A stretch of 64,000 bases of DNA from Aliivibrio sp. S3MY1 (GCF_028765575.1 NZ_JARACO010000019.1:1-64000), one strand, 5' to 3'. Positions 26,399 to 36,819 are shown, numbered from the stretch's first letter. The notes: generated by a model from the sequence alone, not told the origin. Translations and numbers: made by a program.

Positions 26399-27526
26399 AT
26401 GGAAAAAAATAAAGTTGCATTAATTACAGGTGTTACGGGCCAAGATGGTTCTTATCTTGCTGAGCTTTTATTAGAAAAAGGTTACGAAGTTCACGGGATA
26501 AAACGTCGTGCTTCTTCATTAAATACAGAACGTGTTGATCATATTTATCAAGATAATCATGAAAAAAATCAGAAGTTCTTCTTACATTATGGTGATCTAA
26601 CTGATTCATCAAACCTAACACGCATAATTAAAGATGTACAACCTGATGAAGTTTACAATTTAGGTGCACAATCTCACGTAGCTGTTTCTTTTGAGTGCCC
26701 AGAATACACCGCTGATGTTGATGCGATGGGTACTTTACGTTTATTAGAAGCAATCCGCTTCTTAGGCTTAGAGAAGAAAACAAAATTCTATCAAGCTTCT
26801 ACTTCAGAGTTGTATGGTGAAGTGCAAGAGATCCCGCAAAAAGAAACAACCCCATTCCACCCGCGCTCACCTTACGCAGTTGCAAAAATGTATGCATATT
26901 GGATAGTTGTTAACTACCGTGAATCTTACGGTATGTATGCATGTAACGGTATTTTGTTTAATCATGAGTCACCTCGCCGTGGTGAAACATTTGTAACGCG
27001 TAAAATTACTCGTGCAATCGCTAATATCTCACAAGGTTTAGAAAACTGTTTATATCTAGGTAATATGGATGCATTGCGTGATTGGGGTCATGCAAAAGAC
27101 TACGTTCGTATGCAGTGGATGATGCTACAACAAGATAAAGCGGATGATTTTGTAATCGCAACAGGCAAGCAAATCTCGGTGCGTGAGTTTGTAACACTTT
27201 CTGCTAAAGAAGCAGGCATTGAACTTGAGTTCTCGGGCGAAGGTATTAATGAAATTGCAACGGTAAAATCTATCACGGGTGATAATGCGCCAGCACTTAA
27301 AGTTGGAGATGTGATTGTTAAGGTTGATCCTCGCTACTTCCGCCCTGCAGAAGTGGAAACGCTACTTGGTGATCCATCAAAAGCCAAAGCACAACTAGGC
27401 TGGGTTCCAGAAATTACTGTTGAAGAGATGTGTGCTGAAATGGTAGAAAATGACCTAAATAAAGCCAAACAACACGCAATCTTAAAAAGCCATGGTTATG
27501 ATCTAGCAGTTACAGTTGAAAGCTAA
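26399..27526 (+). CDS. gmd: GDP-mannose 4,6-dehydratase
   Basis: Gmd makes GDP-4-keto-6-deoxymannose, first step of GDP-L-fucose synthesis. The 375-residue short-chain dehydrogenase has [15 protein letters not shown] at 10-24, [10 protein letters not shown] near 131 and [10 protein letters not shown] near 159 (catalytic Y-x3-K), and [16 protein letters not shown] near 188. All are textbook Gmd. The next gene of the pathway, fcl, follows after a longer-than-usual 184-bp gap in which I see no gene. Confidence 0.97.
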   Translation: MEKNKVALITGVTGQDGSYLAELLLEKGYEVHGIKRRASSLNTERVDHIYQDNHEKNQKFFLHYGDLTDSSNLTRIIKDVQPDEVYNLGAQSHVAVSFECPEYTADVDAMGTLRLLEAIRFLGLEKKTKFYQASTSELYGEVQEIPQKETTPFHPRSPYAVAKMYAYWIVVNYRESYGMYACNGILFNHESPRRGETFVTRKITRAIANISQGLENCLYLGNMDALRDWGHAKDYVRMQWMMLQQDKADDFVIATGKQISVREFVTLSAKEAGIELEFSGEGINEIATVKSITGDNAPALKVGDVIVKVDPRYFRPAEVETLLGDPSKAKAQLGWVPEITVEEMCAEMVENDLNKAKQHAILKSHGYDLAVTVES

Positions 27527-27710
27527 GTAAATAACAAAGAGAACTGAATGAGATACTACGCTTAAAAGAAATAAAATATTTAACGAATATACTTGTTAAA
27601 TGTTTTGAGTTTCTCATTCTTTCCTTTTTGTGAAATAGAGTTTTCTGTTTAGGTGTGTTTTGGAGTCTGCTGAATGTGTGTAGTAGATAGATTTTCAATT
27701 TAAGGTATTT

Positions 27711-28679
27711 ATGAATAGTAAAAAAAGAGTATTTGTCGCCGGTCATAATGGCATGGTTGGCTCAGCTATAGTTCGTCAGCTATCTAATGATGAAAACATC
27801 GAAATAATCACTCGCTCACGTAAAGAGCTTGATTTAACTAATCAACAAGCTGTCCTTGAATTTTTTCAAACTGAAAAAATAAATCAAGTATATTTAGCAG
27901 CAGCTAAAGTTGGTGGTATTGTTGCTAATAGTACATACCCTGCTGATTTTATTTACGAAAATCTAATGATTCAGTGCAATATTATCCATAGTGCACATTT
28001 GGCTAATATTCAGCAGTTACTATTTTTAGGCTCTTCATGTATCTACCCTAAATTAGCAGAGCAACCTATGTCGGAATCTGCTTTGTTAACAGGAACACTA
28101 GAAGAAACCAATGAACCTTACGCTGTTGCCAAAATTGCAGGTATCAAACTTTGTGAAAGCTATAATCGTCAACATGGGCGAGATTACCGCAGTGTCATGC
28201 CAACAAATCTGTATGGTGCTTTTGATAACTTTCACCCTGAAAATAGTCATGTCATTCCTGCTTTGTTACGTCGTTTCCATGAAGCAAAATTAAATGGTGA
28301 TATAGAGGTGATTGCTTGGGGTAGTGGAAAGCCAATGCGTGAATTTTTATATGTTGATGATATGGCCAATGCGTCGATTCATGTAATGAACCTTGATAAA
28401 ACAACATACGATGAAAATACTGAACCGATGTTAAGTCATATCAATGTTGGTACTGGTGTCGATTGTACAATTCGTGAATTAGTTAAAACAGTTGCGAAAG
28501 TGGTTGGCTTTGAAGGAGAAATAAAATTTGATTCTACAAAACCTGATGGAGCACCACGAAAATTAATGAATGTGGATAGGCTCAAGACTTTAGGATGGCA
28601 GCATTCAGTCGCTCTAGAGGATGGATTGAAGTTGGCTTATGAGTGGTTTGTAGATAATCAAGATAAGTTTAAAAAGTAG
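27711..28679 (+). CDS. fcl: GDP-L-fucose synthase
   Basis: Fcl epimerises C3 and C5 and reduces C4 of GDP-4-keto-6-deoxymannose to GDP-L-fucose. The 322-residue protein has the NADP-binding motif [11 protein letters not shown] at 10-20, GSSCIYPK near 107 and YAVAKIAG near 138 with the catalytic Y and K. It comes after gmd and 5 nt before wzx. Together with gmm, manC, manB and gmd it completes the fucose branch. Confidence 0.96.
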   Translation: MNSKKRVFVAGHNGMVGSAIVRQLSNDENIEIITRSRKELDLTNQQAVLEFFQTEKINQVYLAAAKVGGIVANSTYPADFIYENLMIQCNIIHSAHLANIQQLLFLGSSCIYPKLAEQPMSESALLTGTLEETNEPYAVAKIAGIKLCESYNRQHGRDYRSVMPTNLYGAFDNFHPENSHVIPALLRRFHEAKLNGDIEVIAWGSGKPMREFLYVDDMANASIHVMNLDKTTYDENTEPMLSHINVGTGVDCTIRELVKTVAKVVGFEGEIKFDSTKPDGAPRKLMNVDRLKTLGWQHSVALEDGLKLAYEWFVDNQDKFKK

Positions 28680-28684
28680 ACTTA

Positions 28685-29980
28685 ATGAGTATTATTAAAA
28701 AAATAAAAAGGTTTAAAAAGCATTCTGTTATCATGATGTATTTAAATAATACATCATGGTTGCTCGCAGATAATGTGCTAAAACTCATTGTAGCTCTCTT
28801 TATCGGTGTTTGGGTCGCTCGTTATTTGGGGCCGGAACAGTTTGGGATATTTTCATATGTTGGGAGCTTTGTTGCTATCTTTGCGAGTATAGCGACACTC
28901 GGTCTTGATAGCATTGTTATCCGAGAATTGGTAAAGAAAGAAAATACGAATGAAGAAGTATTAGCTACAGCCTTCGCGTTGAAAGTTATTGGAGCATGCT
29001 TCGCTTTATTTCTATTGTGTATAGGAATATTAATTTCTAGCTTAGCTATGGAAATAAAATTAATCGCTTTTATTATGGGTTTTTCCTTTATTTTCCAAAC
29101 TTTCAATATTATAAATTTATACTTTCAAAGCATTGTAAAAAGTAAATTTGTCGTCATAGCTAATATGGCATCTATCCTACTCAGTGCAATAATTAAAATA
29201 ACACTCATATTTACTAATGCTCCTTTAATTGATTTTGCAAAAATTGTCTTGTTTGATAGTTTTTCATTATCTGTATTTTTATTATATTTCTTTATAAAAA
29301 AGACGAGTTTTAACTTATCTAATTATTCATTTAAGCTAACAATAGCAAAAGGCTTACTTAAAGATAGCTGGCCTCTTATTTTTGCCGCAATAGCCGCCGT
29401 GATAAAATTAAAACTCGGACAGGTAATGCTTGGGAATTTAGGAAGTTTTACTGATGTTGGTAATTATTCTGCAGCTTTACGTATATCTGAATTATGGTTT
29501 CTTATACCTGTAATGCTAGGATCTTCAATTTACCCTGCATTAATAAAAGCAAAAAGCGAAAGTTTAGATATTTTAAAAGATAGAGTTTTAATTATAACAA
29601 AAATAATGTTTGCTTTCTCTGTTTCTTTTGCAATTATTATATCTTTATTTTCAGATTTTCTAATGACACTATTATTTGGAAAGGATTTCATCGAGGCAGG
29701 GTCATATTTATCTCTTCAAATCTGGAGTGGATTGCCTTATGTCACTTTATTTGCATATTCTCAAATAACATACATTGTAGGAAAAACAAAAATACATCTA
29801 TATATAGCAATATTAGCCATCGTTACAACTGTTATCTTCAATCTGTGGTTAATACCCATATTTGGTGGTTTAGGTGCAGTTTACTCAGCCATAATAACTT
29901 CTTGTTTAGGGAGCTGTTTAATGGTTTATTTAATTGAAAAAGATGTTCACATATTTACTACAGGTGAAAAGTATGTTTAA
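28685..29980 (+). CDS. wzx: O-antigen flippase
   Basis: A 431-residue polytopic membrane protein of the MATE/MOP polysaccharide-transporter family. It has about twelve hydrophobic segments and the typical N-terminal region NTSWLLADNVLKL...RYLGPEQFGIFSY (about residues 20-60). It would move undecaprenyl-linked O units to the periplasm. The base composition drops here, and stays low through wzy, as is usual for the serotype-specific core of O-antigen loci. The stop overlaps the next gene by 8 nt. Confidence 0.92.
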   Translation: MSIIKKIKRFKKHSVIMMYLNNTSWLLADNVLKLIVALFIGVWVARYLGPEQFGIFSYVGSFVAIFASIATLGLDSIVIRELVKKENTNEEVLATAFALKVIGACFALFLLCIGILISSLAMEIKLIAFIMGFSFIFQTFNIINLYFQSIVKSKFVVIANMASILLSAIIKITLIFTNAPLIDFAKIVLFDSFSLSVFLLYFFIKKTSFNLSNYSFKLTIAKGLLKDSWPLIFAAIAAVIKLKLGQVMLGNLGSFTDVGNYSAALRISELWFLIPVMLGSSIYPALIKAKSESLDILKDRVLIITKIMFAFSVSFAIIISLFSDFLMTLLFGKDFIEAGSYLSLQIWSGLPYVTLFAYSQITYIVGKTKIHLYIAILAIVTTVIFNLWLIPIFGGLGAVYSAIITSCLGSCLMVYLIEKDVHIFTTGEKYV

Positions 29981-30989
29981 AAATAAAATATTAATGATCA
30001 CTGGTGGTACAGGATCATTTGGTAATGCAGTATTAGATCGTTTTCTAAATTCAGATATTGAAGAAATTCGAATCTTTAGCCGAGATGAGAAAAAACAAGA
30101 AGACATGCGAATAAAGTACAAGAGTGATAAACTCAACTTTGTTATCGGTGATATTCGAGATTTTGACAGCATAAATAACGCGATGCGAGGCGTAGATTAC
30201 CTTTTCCATGCCGCAGCTCTCAAGCAAGTACCTTCGTGTGAATTCTATCCAATGGAAGCAATTAAGACAAACCTACTTGGTGCTGAGAATGTTTTGGAAG
30301 CCGCAGCCGTTAATAATGTAAAAAAAGTGGTTGTACTAAGTACTGACAAGGCCGTTTACCCTATTAATAGTATGGGAATGTCGAAGGCGTTGATGGAAAA
30401 GTTAGCGGTTTCAAAAGCTCGGGATAAACGAGTGAAAGACAACAATAGCACTATCTGCGCAACACGATACGGCAACGTAATGGCTTCAAGAGGTTCGATA
30501 ATTCCTCTGTTTATCGAACAAATTAAGAGTGGTCTTCCACTTACAATTACAAATCCAGAGATGACTCGATTTATGATGTCTCTAGTGGATTCTGTGGACT
30601 TAGTGTTATTCGCTTTTGAGAATGCTAATCCCGGTGATGTTTTTGTTCAGAAAGCACCGGCTGCTACAGTGGGTGACCTTGCTATTGCTTTAAAAGAGCT
30701 GTTTAACGCTGATAACGAAATTAAAATTATTGGCGAGCGTCATGGAGAGAAATTATTTGAATCCCTTTGTGGTCGTGAGGAAATGGCAAAAGCGACTGAT
30801 ATGGGGGACTTTTACCAAGTTCCTGCTGACTTCCGGGATTTGAACTACACGAAATATGTTCAAGAGGAAGCGCAAAAGTTAGAGTTTGATGAGTATAATT
30901 CACACAATACGCAAAGATTGACAGTGGAAGAGTTAAAAGCGCTACTTCTTACTTTAGATTACGTTAAACAAGAACTGGGAATTAATTGA
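29973..30989 (+). CDS. UDP-GlcNAc 4,6-dehydratase, CapE/FnlA type
   Basis: A 338-residue extended SDR close to CapE/WbjB/FnlA. The start MFKNKILMITGGTGSFGNA and STDKAV at 123-128 are typical, and the catalytic site reads MGMSK (M134, K138): methionine replaces tyrosine in the YxxxK pair, a hallmark of the CapE class. These enzymes act as inverting dehydratase and give an L-configured 4-keto-6-deoxy UDP-HexNAc. I start at the ATG 29973 (AGGTG upstream). The usual partners FnlB and FnlC are absent; two DegT proteins follow instead, the first with an overlapping TGATG junction. Confidence 0.9.
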   Translation: MFKNKILMITGGTGSFGNAVLDRFLNSDIEEIRIFSRDEKKQEDMRIKYKSDKLNFVIGDIRDFDSINNAMRGVDYLFHAAALKQVPSCEFYPMEAIKTNLLGAENVLEAAAVNNVKKVVVLSTDKAVYPINSMGMSKALMEKLAVSKARDKRVKDNNSTICATRYGNVMASRGSIIPLFIEQIKSGLPLTITNPEMTRFMMSLVDSVDLVLFAFENANPGDVFVQKAPAATVGDLAIALKELFNADNEIKIIGERHGEKLFESLCGREEMAKATDMGDFYQVPADFRDLNYTKYVQEEAQKLEFDEYNSHNTQRLTVEELKALLLTLDYVKQELGIN

Positions 30990-32077
30990 TGATACCTCTA
31001 ATTAAAACGTTTATGCCTCCTAAAGATCAACTTATGCCTGAGTTAGAGAAAGTAATTTACTCGGGTTATATAGCTCAAGGTGAGGCAGTCGACGATTTTG
31101 AAAGACAATTAGCTCAGTACTTAGGTAACTCCAATTGTTTGACTGTGAATAGTGGCTCTGCGGCTCTTCATATTGCACTCATACTTGCAGGTGTAAAGGA
31201 GGGGGATGAGGTTATCTCTACTGCTCTTACTGCCGAACCGACTAACACAGTTATCAAGCAAACAGGTGCAAAAATTGTCTGGGCAGATATCGATCCGAAA
31301 ACCGGAAATTTGTGCCCGGAAGACGTAGAGAAAAAGATAACAGAGAATACCAAGGCAATAATGGTTGTAGACTATGCCGGTATTCCAATGGATATTAAGA
31401 AGTTTCAAAAGATTGAAAATAAATATGGAATCCCTGTTATTGAAGATGGTGCTCATGCTTTTGGTGCCTCTTTTGAAGGCCAAAAAATTGGCAATCATTT
31501 CAAGTATACTATTTTTTCATTTCAGGCCATTAAGCACTTTACTACAATTGATGGTGGTGCTTTGTGTATCAAAGACAATGACGAATTTGAAAAAGCTAAG
31601 CTTATTCGTTGGTTTGGTATCAGTAAAAAGGTGAGCCGACAAGAAAACGATATCAAAGTCCAAGGCTACAAGTATCACATGAACAATGTGAATGCGACTG
31701 TTGGTCTCGTTCAGCTAAAAAGTATCGATAAAGTGGTTGGTCGATATATCGAGAATGGTAAGTTCTTCGATGAAGCCTTGAAGAATATTTCTGGTTTAAC
31801 TCTTCTTGACTATTACCCAAACTCCCAACCGTCCTATTGGCTTTACACCGTAAAAGTAAAGAATAAACAAGCTTTTATGGCGAGATTAGCTGAACAGGGA
31901 ATCATGGCTTCTGACCTTCATAAACGAAATGATTCGCATACCATTTTCAACGAGAGCAAAACCACATTACCGAATTTAGATGAGTTTGAAAGGGAGTGGG
32001 TTCATATTCCATGTGGATGGTGGGTTACAGATGAAGACCGAGAGCATATTGTCAATGTGATCAAGCAAGGTTGGTGA
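30989..32077 (+). CDS. DegT/DnrJ/EryC1/StrS aminotransferase (PLP lysine present)
   Basis: A 362-residue PLP aminotransferase of the sugar type. NSGSAALHIALI near 56 binds phosphate, IEDGAHAFGA near 153 holds the aspartate facing the pyridine nitrogen, and FQAIKHFTTIDGG contains the PLP lysine (K182). It probably aminates C4 of the keto sugar made by the preceding dehydratase, giving an amino sugar. Start: the TGATG overlap with the dehydratase stop; the TTG three bases earlier is unlikely. Unusual is that a second family member follows 4 nt later. Confidence 0.9.
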   Translation: MIPLIKTFMPPKDQLMPELEKVIYSGYIAQGEAVDDFERQLAQYLGNSNCLTVNSGSAALHIALILAGVKEGDEVISTALTAEPTNTVIKQTGAKIVWADIDPKTGNLCPEDVEKKITENTKAIMVVDYAGIPMDIKKFQKIENKYGIPVIEDGAHAFGASFEGQKIGNHFKYTIFSFQAIKHFTTIDGGALCIKDNDEFEKAKLIRWFGISKKVSRQENDIKVQGYKYHMNNVNATVGLVQLKSIDKVVGRYIENGKFFDEALKNISGLTLLDYYPNSQPSYWLYTVKVKNKQAFMARLAEQGIMASDLHKRNDSHTIFNESKTTLPNLDEFEREWVHIPCGWWVTDEDREHIVNVIKQGW

Positions 32078-32081
32078 TGTT

Positions 32082-33155
32082 ATGGTCCCTTTGTTTAAAG
32101 TATTTATGCCTGACGATACTGCGGATGGTGTTAATGAAATACTGTGCTCTGGCCATCTCAGCTATGGTGTACATACAAAACATTTTGAGGAAAAACTACG
32201 TAAATACGTAGGTAATGACAAGATACTGACGACGTCTGGGAACTCGATGTTTTTTGCTCTAAAGCTTATAGGCATTGAAGCGGGAGACGAAGTGATCGTC
32301 TCTCCTATGAGCTGTTTGATGACGACTCAGCCAGTAAAATATGCAGGTGCACAGGTCGTTTGGGCTGATATTGACCCTTTGACAGGGTCATTAGATCCTA
32401 AAGACGTGGAAAAGAAAATAACAAAGAACACAAAAGCAATTATTCATTATCATTGGGCTGGTTATCCTGGCTATATTGACGAAATTAATCAGATTGCTAA
32501 AGACAATAAAATATTCGTTATCGAAGATGCAACGGAGTCTTTTGGCGCCGAGTACAAAGGAAACAAGTTAGGTAATACCAATACAGACATTGTTTGTTTT
32601 TCATTTACTCCTGTTAGATTACCTAACGCCATAGATGGCGGAGGCTTAAGCTTCAATCACCAAGCATTGTTCGAGAAAGCTCTTCTAATGAGGGATCTTG
32701 GAATCAAGCGCGAGAATTTTAGGGATGAGTTAGGGGAAATTTCAGAAGCTTGCGACATCGCGTCTATGGGAGATTCTTCTGCGATGAACAACATATCAGG
32801 TTATGTTGGTGCTTCGCAGATGCCCTTTATTGAATCTCTTTTAACAAAGCAACGTGACAACGCTTTACGTTGGGAAAAATATTTCGAAAATCACCCCGGT
32901 ATACGTTTAATGAAAAAAAGGAAAGGCATCAATTCTTCATATTGGGCCTTTACTATTTTATGTGAAAATAGAGATGAGCTTCTCATTGATTTACGGGAAA
33001 AAGATATTTATGCATCTAAGGTACACCTAAGAAATGATCTTTATTCTGTTTTCGGCAGCCAAATAATGAGATTAGACGGAGTCAATGAGTTTTCAAGAAA
33101 ACAATTGAATTTACCGTGTGGTTGGTGGATGACTGAGGCTGATTATGACTTTTAG
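32082..33155 (+). CDS. DegT-family protein with arginine in place of the PLP lysine
   Basis: A 357-residue DegT-fold protein. The fold motifs are present (TTSGNSMFFALK near 48, IEDATESFGAEY near 147) but where the family has the PLP-binding lysine it reads FSFTPVRLPNAIDGG, with R179 (AGA at 32616-32618). It therefore probably cannot form the internal aldimine. It might be a scaffold partner of the preceding enzyme, or a PLP protein of altered chemistry, like ColD, in which histidine replaces lysine. It shares a common ending (LPCGWWMTE) with the preceding gene (IPCGWWVTD), suggesting an old duplication. Overlaps the next gene by 11 nt. Confidence 0.85.
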   Translation: MVPLFKVFMPDDTADGVNEILCSGHLSYGVHTKHFEEKLRKYVGNDKILTTSGNSMFFALKLIGIEAGDEVIVSPMSCLMTTQPVKYAGAQVVWADIDPLTGSLDPKDVEKKITKNTKAIIHYHWAGYPGYIDEINQIAKDNKIFVIEDATESFGAEYKGNKLGNTNTDIVCFSFTPVRLPNAIDGGGLSFNHQALFEKALLMRDLGIKRENFRDELGEISEACDIASMGDSSAMNNISGYVGASQMPFIESLLTKQRDNALRWEKYFENHPGIRLMKKRKGINSSYWAFTILCENRDELLIDLREKDIYASKVHLRNDLYSVFGSQIMRLDGVNEFSRKQLNLPCGWWMTEADYDF

Positions 33156-34050
33156 GAATATTTTAATACAGGATGTTTCCAAAATACTTGGTATCGATTT
33201 TCTAGGAAAAAACGTAGCAATAAATGCTCTAAATTTAGCTAATCGTGAGTTAAAAGGGAATAATTTAACTTACGTTAGTCATGAAAATTATTTGAGGTAT
33301 TTAGAACAAGATGAAATTGTATGTGCATTAGTAACAGAGGAACACTTTCTGTTACTAGAACCAGAGTTAAGAAAGAAAATCACTTTTTTTCTTGTCGATA
33401 GTCCTGAAAAAGAGTTTTACAGTCTTCATCATTATTTATATGAAAAAACGGACTTTTATTACTCCAATTTAGAAACCAAATTGATAATAGGGGAAAACGT
33501 CGTTATACATCCAACAGCGGTGGTTGAAGACGGTGTGATCATTAAAAATAATGTACAGATAGGTCCTAATGCTGTAATTCATACAGGAAGTATTATTGGC
33601 AATAATGTTGTAATAAATTCTGGAGTCATAATTGGAGAAGAAGGTTTTCAGGTTTTATATAATGATGACATTCCTTATTTAATAAAACATGTCGGCGGAG
33701 TTAAAATCCATGACAATGTGAGTATTGGAGCGAACACATGCATAGCAAAAAGCTTATTTGATGGTTATACCGAAATAGGTGCTTCGACAAAAATAGATAA
33801 CTTAGTATCAATAGCTCATAATTGTAAAATTGGTAAGAACTGTGTATTAACTTCTGGTGTTATTATGACTGGAAGCTCTTTGCTTGATGACGGTGTTTGG
33901 TTAGCACCTAATGCAGTAGTACTAAATAAATTAACGGTTGGTAAAGAGAGTTTAATAGGAGCTCTTTCTTTAGTTACTAAAAATGTTGAAAAATACACAA
34001 AGGCTTTTGGATTACCTGCTATAAAAAAAGGTATAACTGTAAGACGTTAG
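33145..34050 (+). CDS. LpxD-like left-handed beta-helix acyltransferase
   Basis: A 301-residue protein. The N-terminal third (about 1-105) resembles the non-repeat domain of LpxD and the rest is a run of hexapeptide repeats (IGENVVIHPTAVVEDGVIIKNN onward) ending in GVTVR-like ITVRR. Such domains form trimers and transfer acyl groups from acyl-CoA or acyl-ACP. Beside two DegT proteins and a dehydratase, it most likely N-acylates the new amino sugar rather than lipid A. A catalytic His is probably the one in SIAHNCKIG near 230. Start ATG lies inside the end of the DegT gene. Confidence 0.82.
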   Translation: MTFRNILIQDVSKILGIDFLGKNVAINALNLANRELKGNNLTYVSHENYLRYLEQDEIVCALVTEEHFLLLEPELRKKITFFLVDSPEKEFYSLHHYLYEKTDFYYSNLETKLIIGENVVIHPTAVVEDGVIIKNNVQIGPNAVIHTGSIIGNNVVINSGVIIGEEGFQVLYNDDIPYLIKHVGGVKIHDNVSIGANTCIAKSLFDGYTEIGASTKIDNLVSIAHNCKIGKNCVLTSGVIMTGSSLLDDGVWLAPNAVVLNKLTVGKESLIGALSLVTKNVEKYTKAFGLPAIKKGITVRR

Positions 34051-34090
34051 TTAATAAAAATAATAACTAAAAGAAATGTTGAGGTGTTCT

Positions 34091-35272
34091 ATGAAGAATG
34101 AAAATGTTAAATATAGTATTATTCTTCCTGTATACAATGGGCTTGAATATTTACCAATTTGTATAAATACAGTCATAAATCAAAACTATACAGATTATGA
34201 ATTAATTATAGTAGATGACTGCTCGACTGATGGAACTAGAGAATATTTAAATCAACAACAACATCCTAATATTAAAGTTGTATTCCAAAAAAAAAATCTA
34301 GGGGCAATTGGTAACTTTGCCGATGCTATCAACTATTCATCGGGTGAGTGGGTAATGTTCTTAGGGGTTGATGATGGTCTGCAAGCTTATTTTTTTGAAT
34401 TAGCGGATAAATTAACAAAACAATGTAATGAGAATAATTTACGAGTAATTGCCTCCAGTAGGGCTTATTTTTTTTGGGAAGGCGCTGCTGAATTATATGG
34501 AGATACTGCAGTTTCATATACTGCTAGGAAAGAATTCTCTATTTTAAACTCCCGTAAAGAAATTTATTTGTCCCTTTTTGGGGGGCAGCCCTATTTTGAG
34601 TTACCTCAAATGTATACCAATTCCTTATTCCATATGTCTCTCATTGATGAGGCAAAAGCAAAGCAAGGAGGAGCGCTATTTTCAACAATTCCCCCTGACG
34701 CAAATTTAGCTTCAATTGCTTTATCGTTGGAGTCAAAATATTTAAAGTCATTTATTCCACTCGGTTGGGTCGGTACATCTTCGTCAAGGACAGAGTATTC
34801 GGGAGCAAATAGTGATGAAAATGGCTTTATTTCAGATGGTATAAAGTATCAAGTGGCAGCAGGGAAACCTTCTATTGGGTCTTTATCTCTATATCTTTGG
34901 AATGCGTTATTATCCACGAGTTCTCTTAGAGGGGAACGTGATAATGCGATTTTAAATAATAAGTTGTTTAAAATGCTTGTTTTCTCAAGTGCTTATTCAG
35001 AGTTAAGAAAGAAGGGTGTTTTACAAAAGAAAAGGAAGTTATTCATTGAATTACTAAATGACAATAAAATGCCATATTTACCTATAATTGGCCTTTCTAG
35101 AATAATTGGAAGTGTAAACTTTATTATATCATTTCAAAGAAGAGTAATTAATAAAATTAAAAACATATTGATGCAATCTTATAAAGTGCAGAAAAAAAGG
35201 GATGCTGACGTTTATATGACAAAAGAATCTTTAAAAATTAGTGAGCAAGTAAAATGTTTTTTAAATGACTGA
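34091..35272 (+). CDS. Family 2 glycosyltransferase
   Basis: A 393-residue GT2 enzyme with SIILPVYNGLEYL at the start, VDDCSTDGT near 42 and the acidic LGVDDG near 89, the metal-binding site. The C-terminal 150 residues are basic and may bind the membrane. GAGGTG lies 7 nt before the ATG at 34091; the frame upstream to 34076 is ignored. It is one of seven transferases that would build the O unit; acceptor and donor are unknown. Confidence 0.85.
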   Translation: MKNENVKYSIILPVYNGLEYLPICINTVINQNYTDYELIIVDDCSTDGTREYLNQQQHPNIKVVFQKKNLGAIGNFADAINYSSGEWVMFLGVDDGLQAYFFELADKLTKQCNENNLRVIASSRAYFFWEGAAELYGDTAVSYTARKEFSILNSRKEIYLSLFGGQPYFELPQMYTNSLFHMSLIDEAKAKQGGALFSTIPPDANLASIALSLESKYLKSFIPLGWVGTSSSRTEYSGANSDENGFISDGIKYQVAAGKPSIGSLSLYLWNALLSTSSLRGERDNAILNNKLFKMLVFSSAYSELRKKGVLQKKRKLFIELLNDNKMPYLPIIGLSRIIGSVNFIISFQRRVINKIKNILMQSYKVQKKRDADVYMTKESLKISEQVKCFLND

Positions 35273-35275
35273 TAA

Positions 35276-36664
35276 ATGAAGAATATGCTAAAAAAACAAG
35301 TGAAAAAATTATTTTTATATTTCCCCTTTTTATATGGTTTCTATTCTTTCTTTGCTAATAAAGCGATTAGAAAAAGAGTAAGTGATATTGTCACTAAATT
35401 AGAAAAAATAGAACTTTATTCTGAAGTAAGGAGGGCTGAACTTCAACGGAGTGAACTATTTAGTTTATTGGAGTACGCCACAGAATATACTGAATATTAT
35501 AAGAATATTTTTGATGAGAAAAATATTCAACTAAATTCTATCGATAGTTTTAAAAAAATTCCAATTTTGACAAAGAGCATAATTAGAGCAAATGAAAAGG
35601 CTTTACTAAGTAGGCAATTTAACTTGAATCACCTTAGTAAAAGAAACACTGGTGGGAGTACCGGTAAACCGCTGGAGTTTTACGTGGATAAATTATCTGG
35701 CGCGAATGATAACGCACACCATTGGTATTTGTACTCTAAAATGGGGTACAAAAAAGGAGATATGATTGTTAGTTGTGGTGGCTTTAATTTACCTGAGAAA
35801 CAACTTGGGAAAAATCTATTCTGGTTGAAAAATTATAAGGATTGTGTTTGGGGCGAGTATGCATTTTCTGCTCTTTACATGACTTCTGAAAATATCCATC
35901 TATATGTCGATAAGCTTGTATTATTGCGTCCATCTATTTTACGTGGGTATCCATCATTTTGGGACTCTATTGCAACGTACATTTTAGCTCACAATATACA
36001 AATGCCATTTAAAGTTAAAGGCATTAACCTTACAGCTGAAATGTGCTCAGTTTCACAGCGAAAAAATATTGAAAAAGCTTTTAATACTCTAGTTTATTTC
36101 GAATATGGGCATACCGAAATGTGCTTGTATTGTTATACATTAGACTCATCTTACATTTACCAGTCTTCTCCAATCTATGGCTATATAGAAATTGTTGATG
36201 AACATGGCTATGATGTTGATGTTGGAGAAATTGGCAAAGTAGTAGTTACTGGATTTAATAATATTGGAATGCCCTTTATTCGATATGATACAGGTGATTT
36301 AGTTGAACTTTCTTATCGAAATGGAGGTATTGTAAAATTTAAAAAAATAATTGGTAGAAATCAGGATTTTATAGTTTCTAAAAGTGGCCAGAAAGTCTTT
36401 TTAACCGGTCTTATTTTCGGCCAACATTTAAAAGCATTTTCAAGAATCAAGCACTGGCAATTAATACAAAATGAAATAGGTATTGTTAATATCTTGATTG
36501 TTAAGGAATCAACCTATGATAAGATGGATGAAGATGAGATACTAAAAAACTTTAACAAAGTAACGGATGTTGATTTGTTTTTTTCATATGTAGATGATAT
36601 TCCTTTAACGAAGCGTGGTAAGCACCTCTTTTTAATTAATAATTTAAATGGTGATTTTAACTGA
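35276..36664 (+). CDS. CapK/PaaK-like adenylate-forming ligase
   Basis: A 462-residue member of the phenylacetate-CoA ligase / CapK family. The adenylation P-loop is NTGGSTGKPLEFY near residue 123, the region FEYGHTEM near 280 and RYDTGDLVEL near 340 match the A-domain motifs. The family occurs in surface-polysaccharide clusters and is thought to activate a carboxylic acid as an acyl-adenylate. Paired with the LpxD-like acyltransferase it could feed an unusual acyl group onto the amino sugar. This pairing is inference. Confidence 0.85.
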   Translation: MKNMLKKQVKKLFLYFPFLYGFYSFFANKAIRKRVSDIVTKLEKIELYSEVRRAELQRSELFSLLEYATEYTEYYKNIFDEKNIQLNSIDSFKKIPILTKSIIRANEKALLSRQFNLNHLSKRNTGGSTGKPLEFYVDKLSGANDNAHHWYLYSKMGYKKGDMIVSCGGFNLPEKQLGKNLFWLKNYKDCVWGEYAFSALYMTSENIHLYVDKLVLLRPSILRGYPSFWDSIATYILAHNIQMPFKVKGINLTAEMCSVSQRKNIEKAFNTLVYFEYGHTEMCLYCYTLDSSYIYQSSPIYGYIEIVDEHGYDVDVGEIGKVVVTGFNNIGMPFIRYDTGDLVELSYRNGGIVKFKKIIGRNQDFIVSKSGQKVFLTGLIFGQHLKAFSRIKHWQLIQNEIGIVNILIVKESTYDKMDEDEILKNFNKVTDVDLFFSYVDDIPLTKRGKHLFLINNLNGDFN

Positions 36665-36819
36665 AAATAACAAACCAAGACTGTCAGTGTAAAATCATAA
36701 AAAGCTACAGTCTTTAAAATACGTTATAGGTATTTGTGATGTCTTGTTGTTTTTATTTTTGCTTAATTTACATTCAACATCTATTTGTAATTCTAACTAT
36801 AAAATAAGAGGCTCTATTG
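36665..36819. other. AT-rich gap without a gene
   Basis: I see no open frame, hairpin or repeat of note in this 155-bp stretch between the ligase and the next glycosyltransferase; it might hold a minor internal promoter. Confidence 0.4.
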
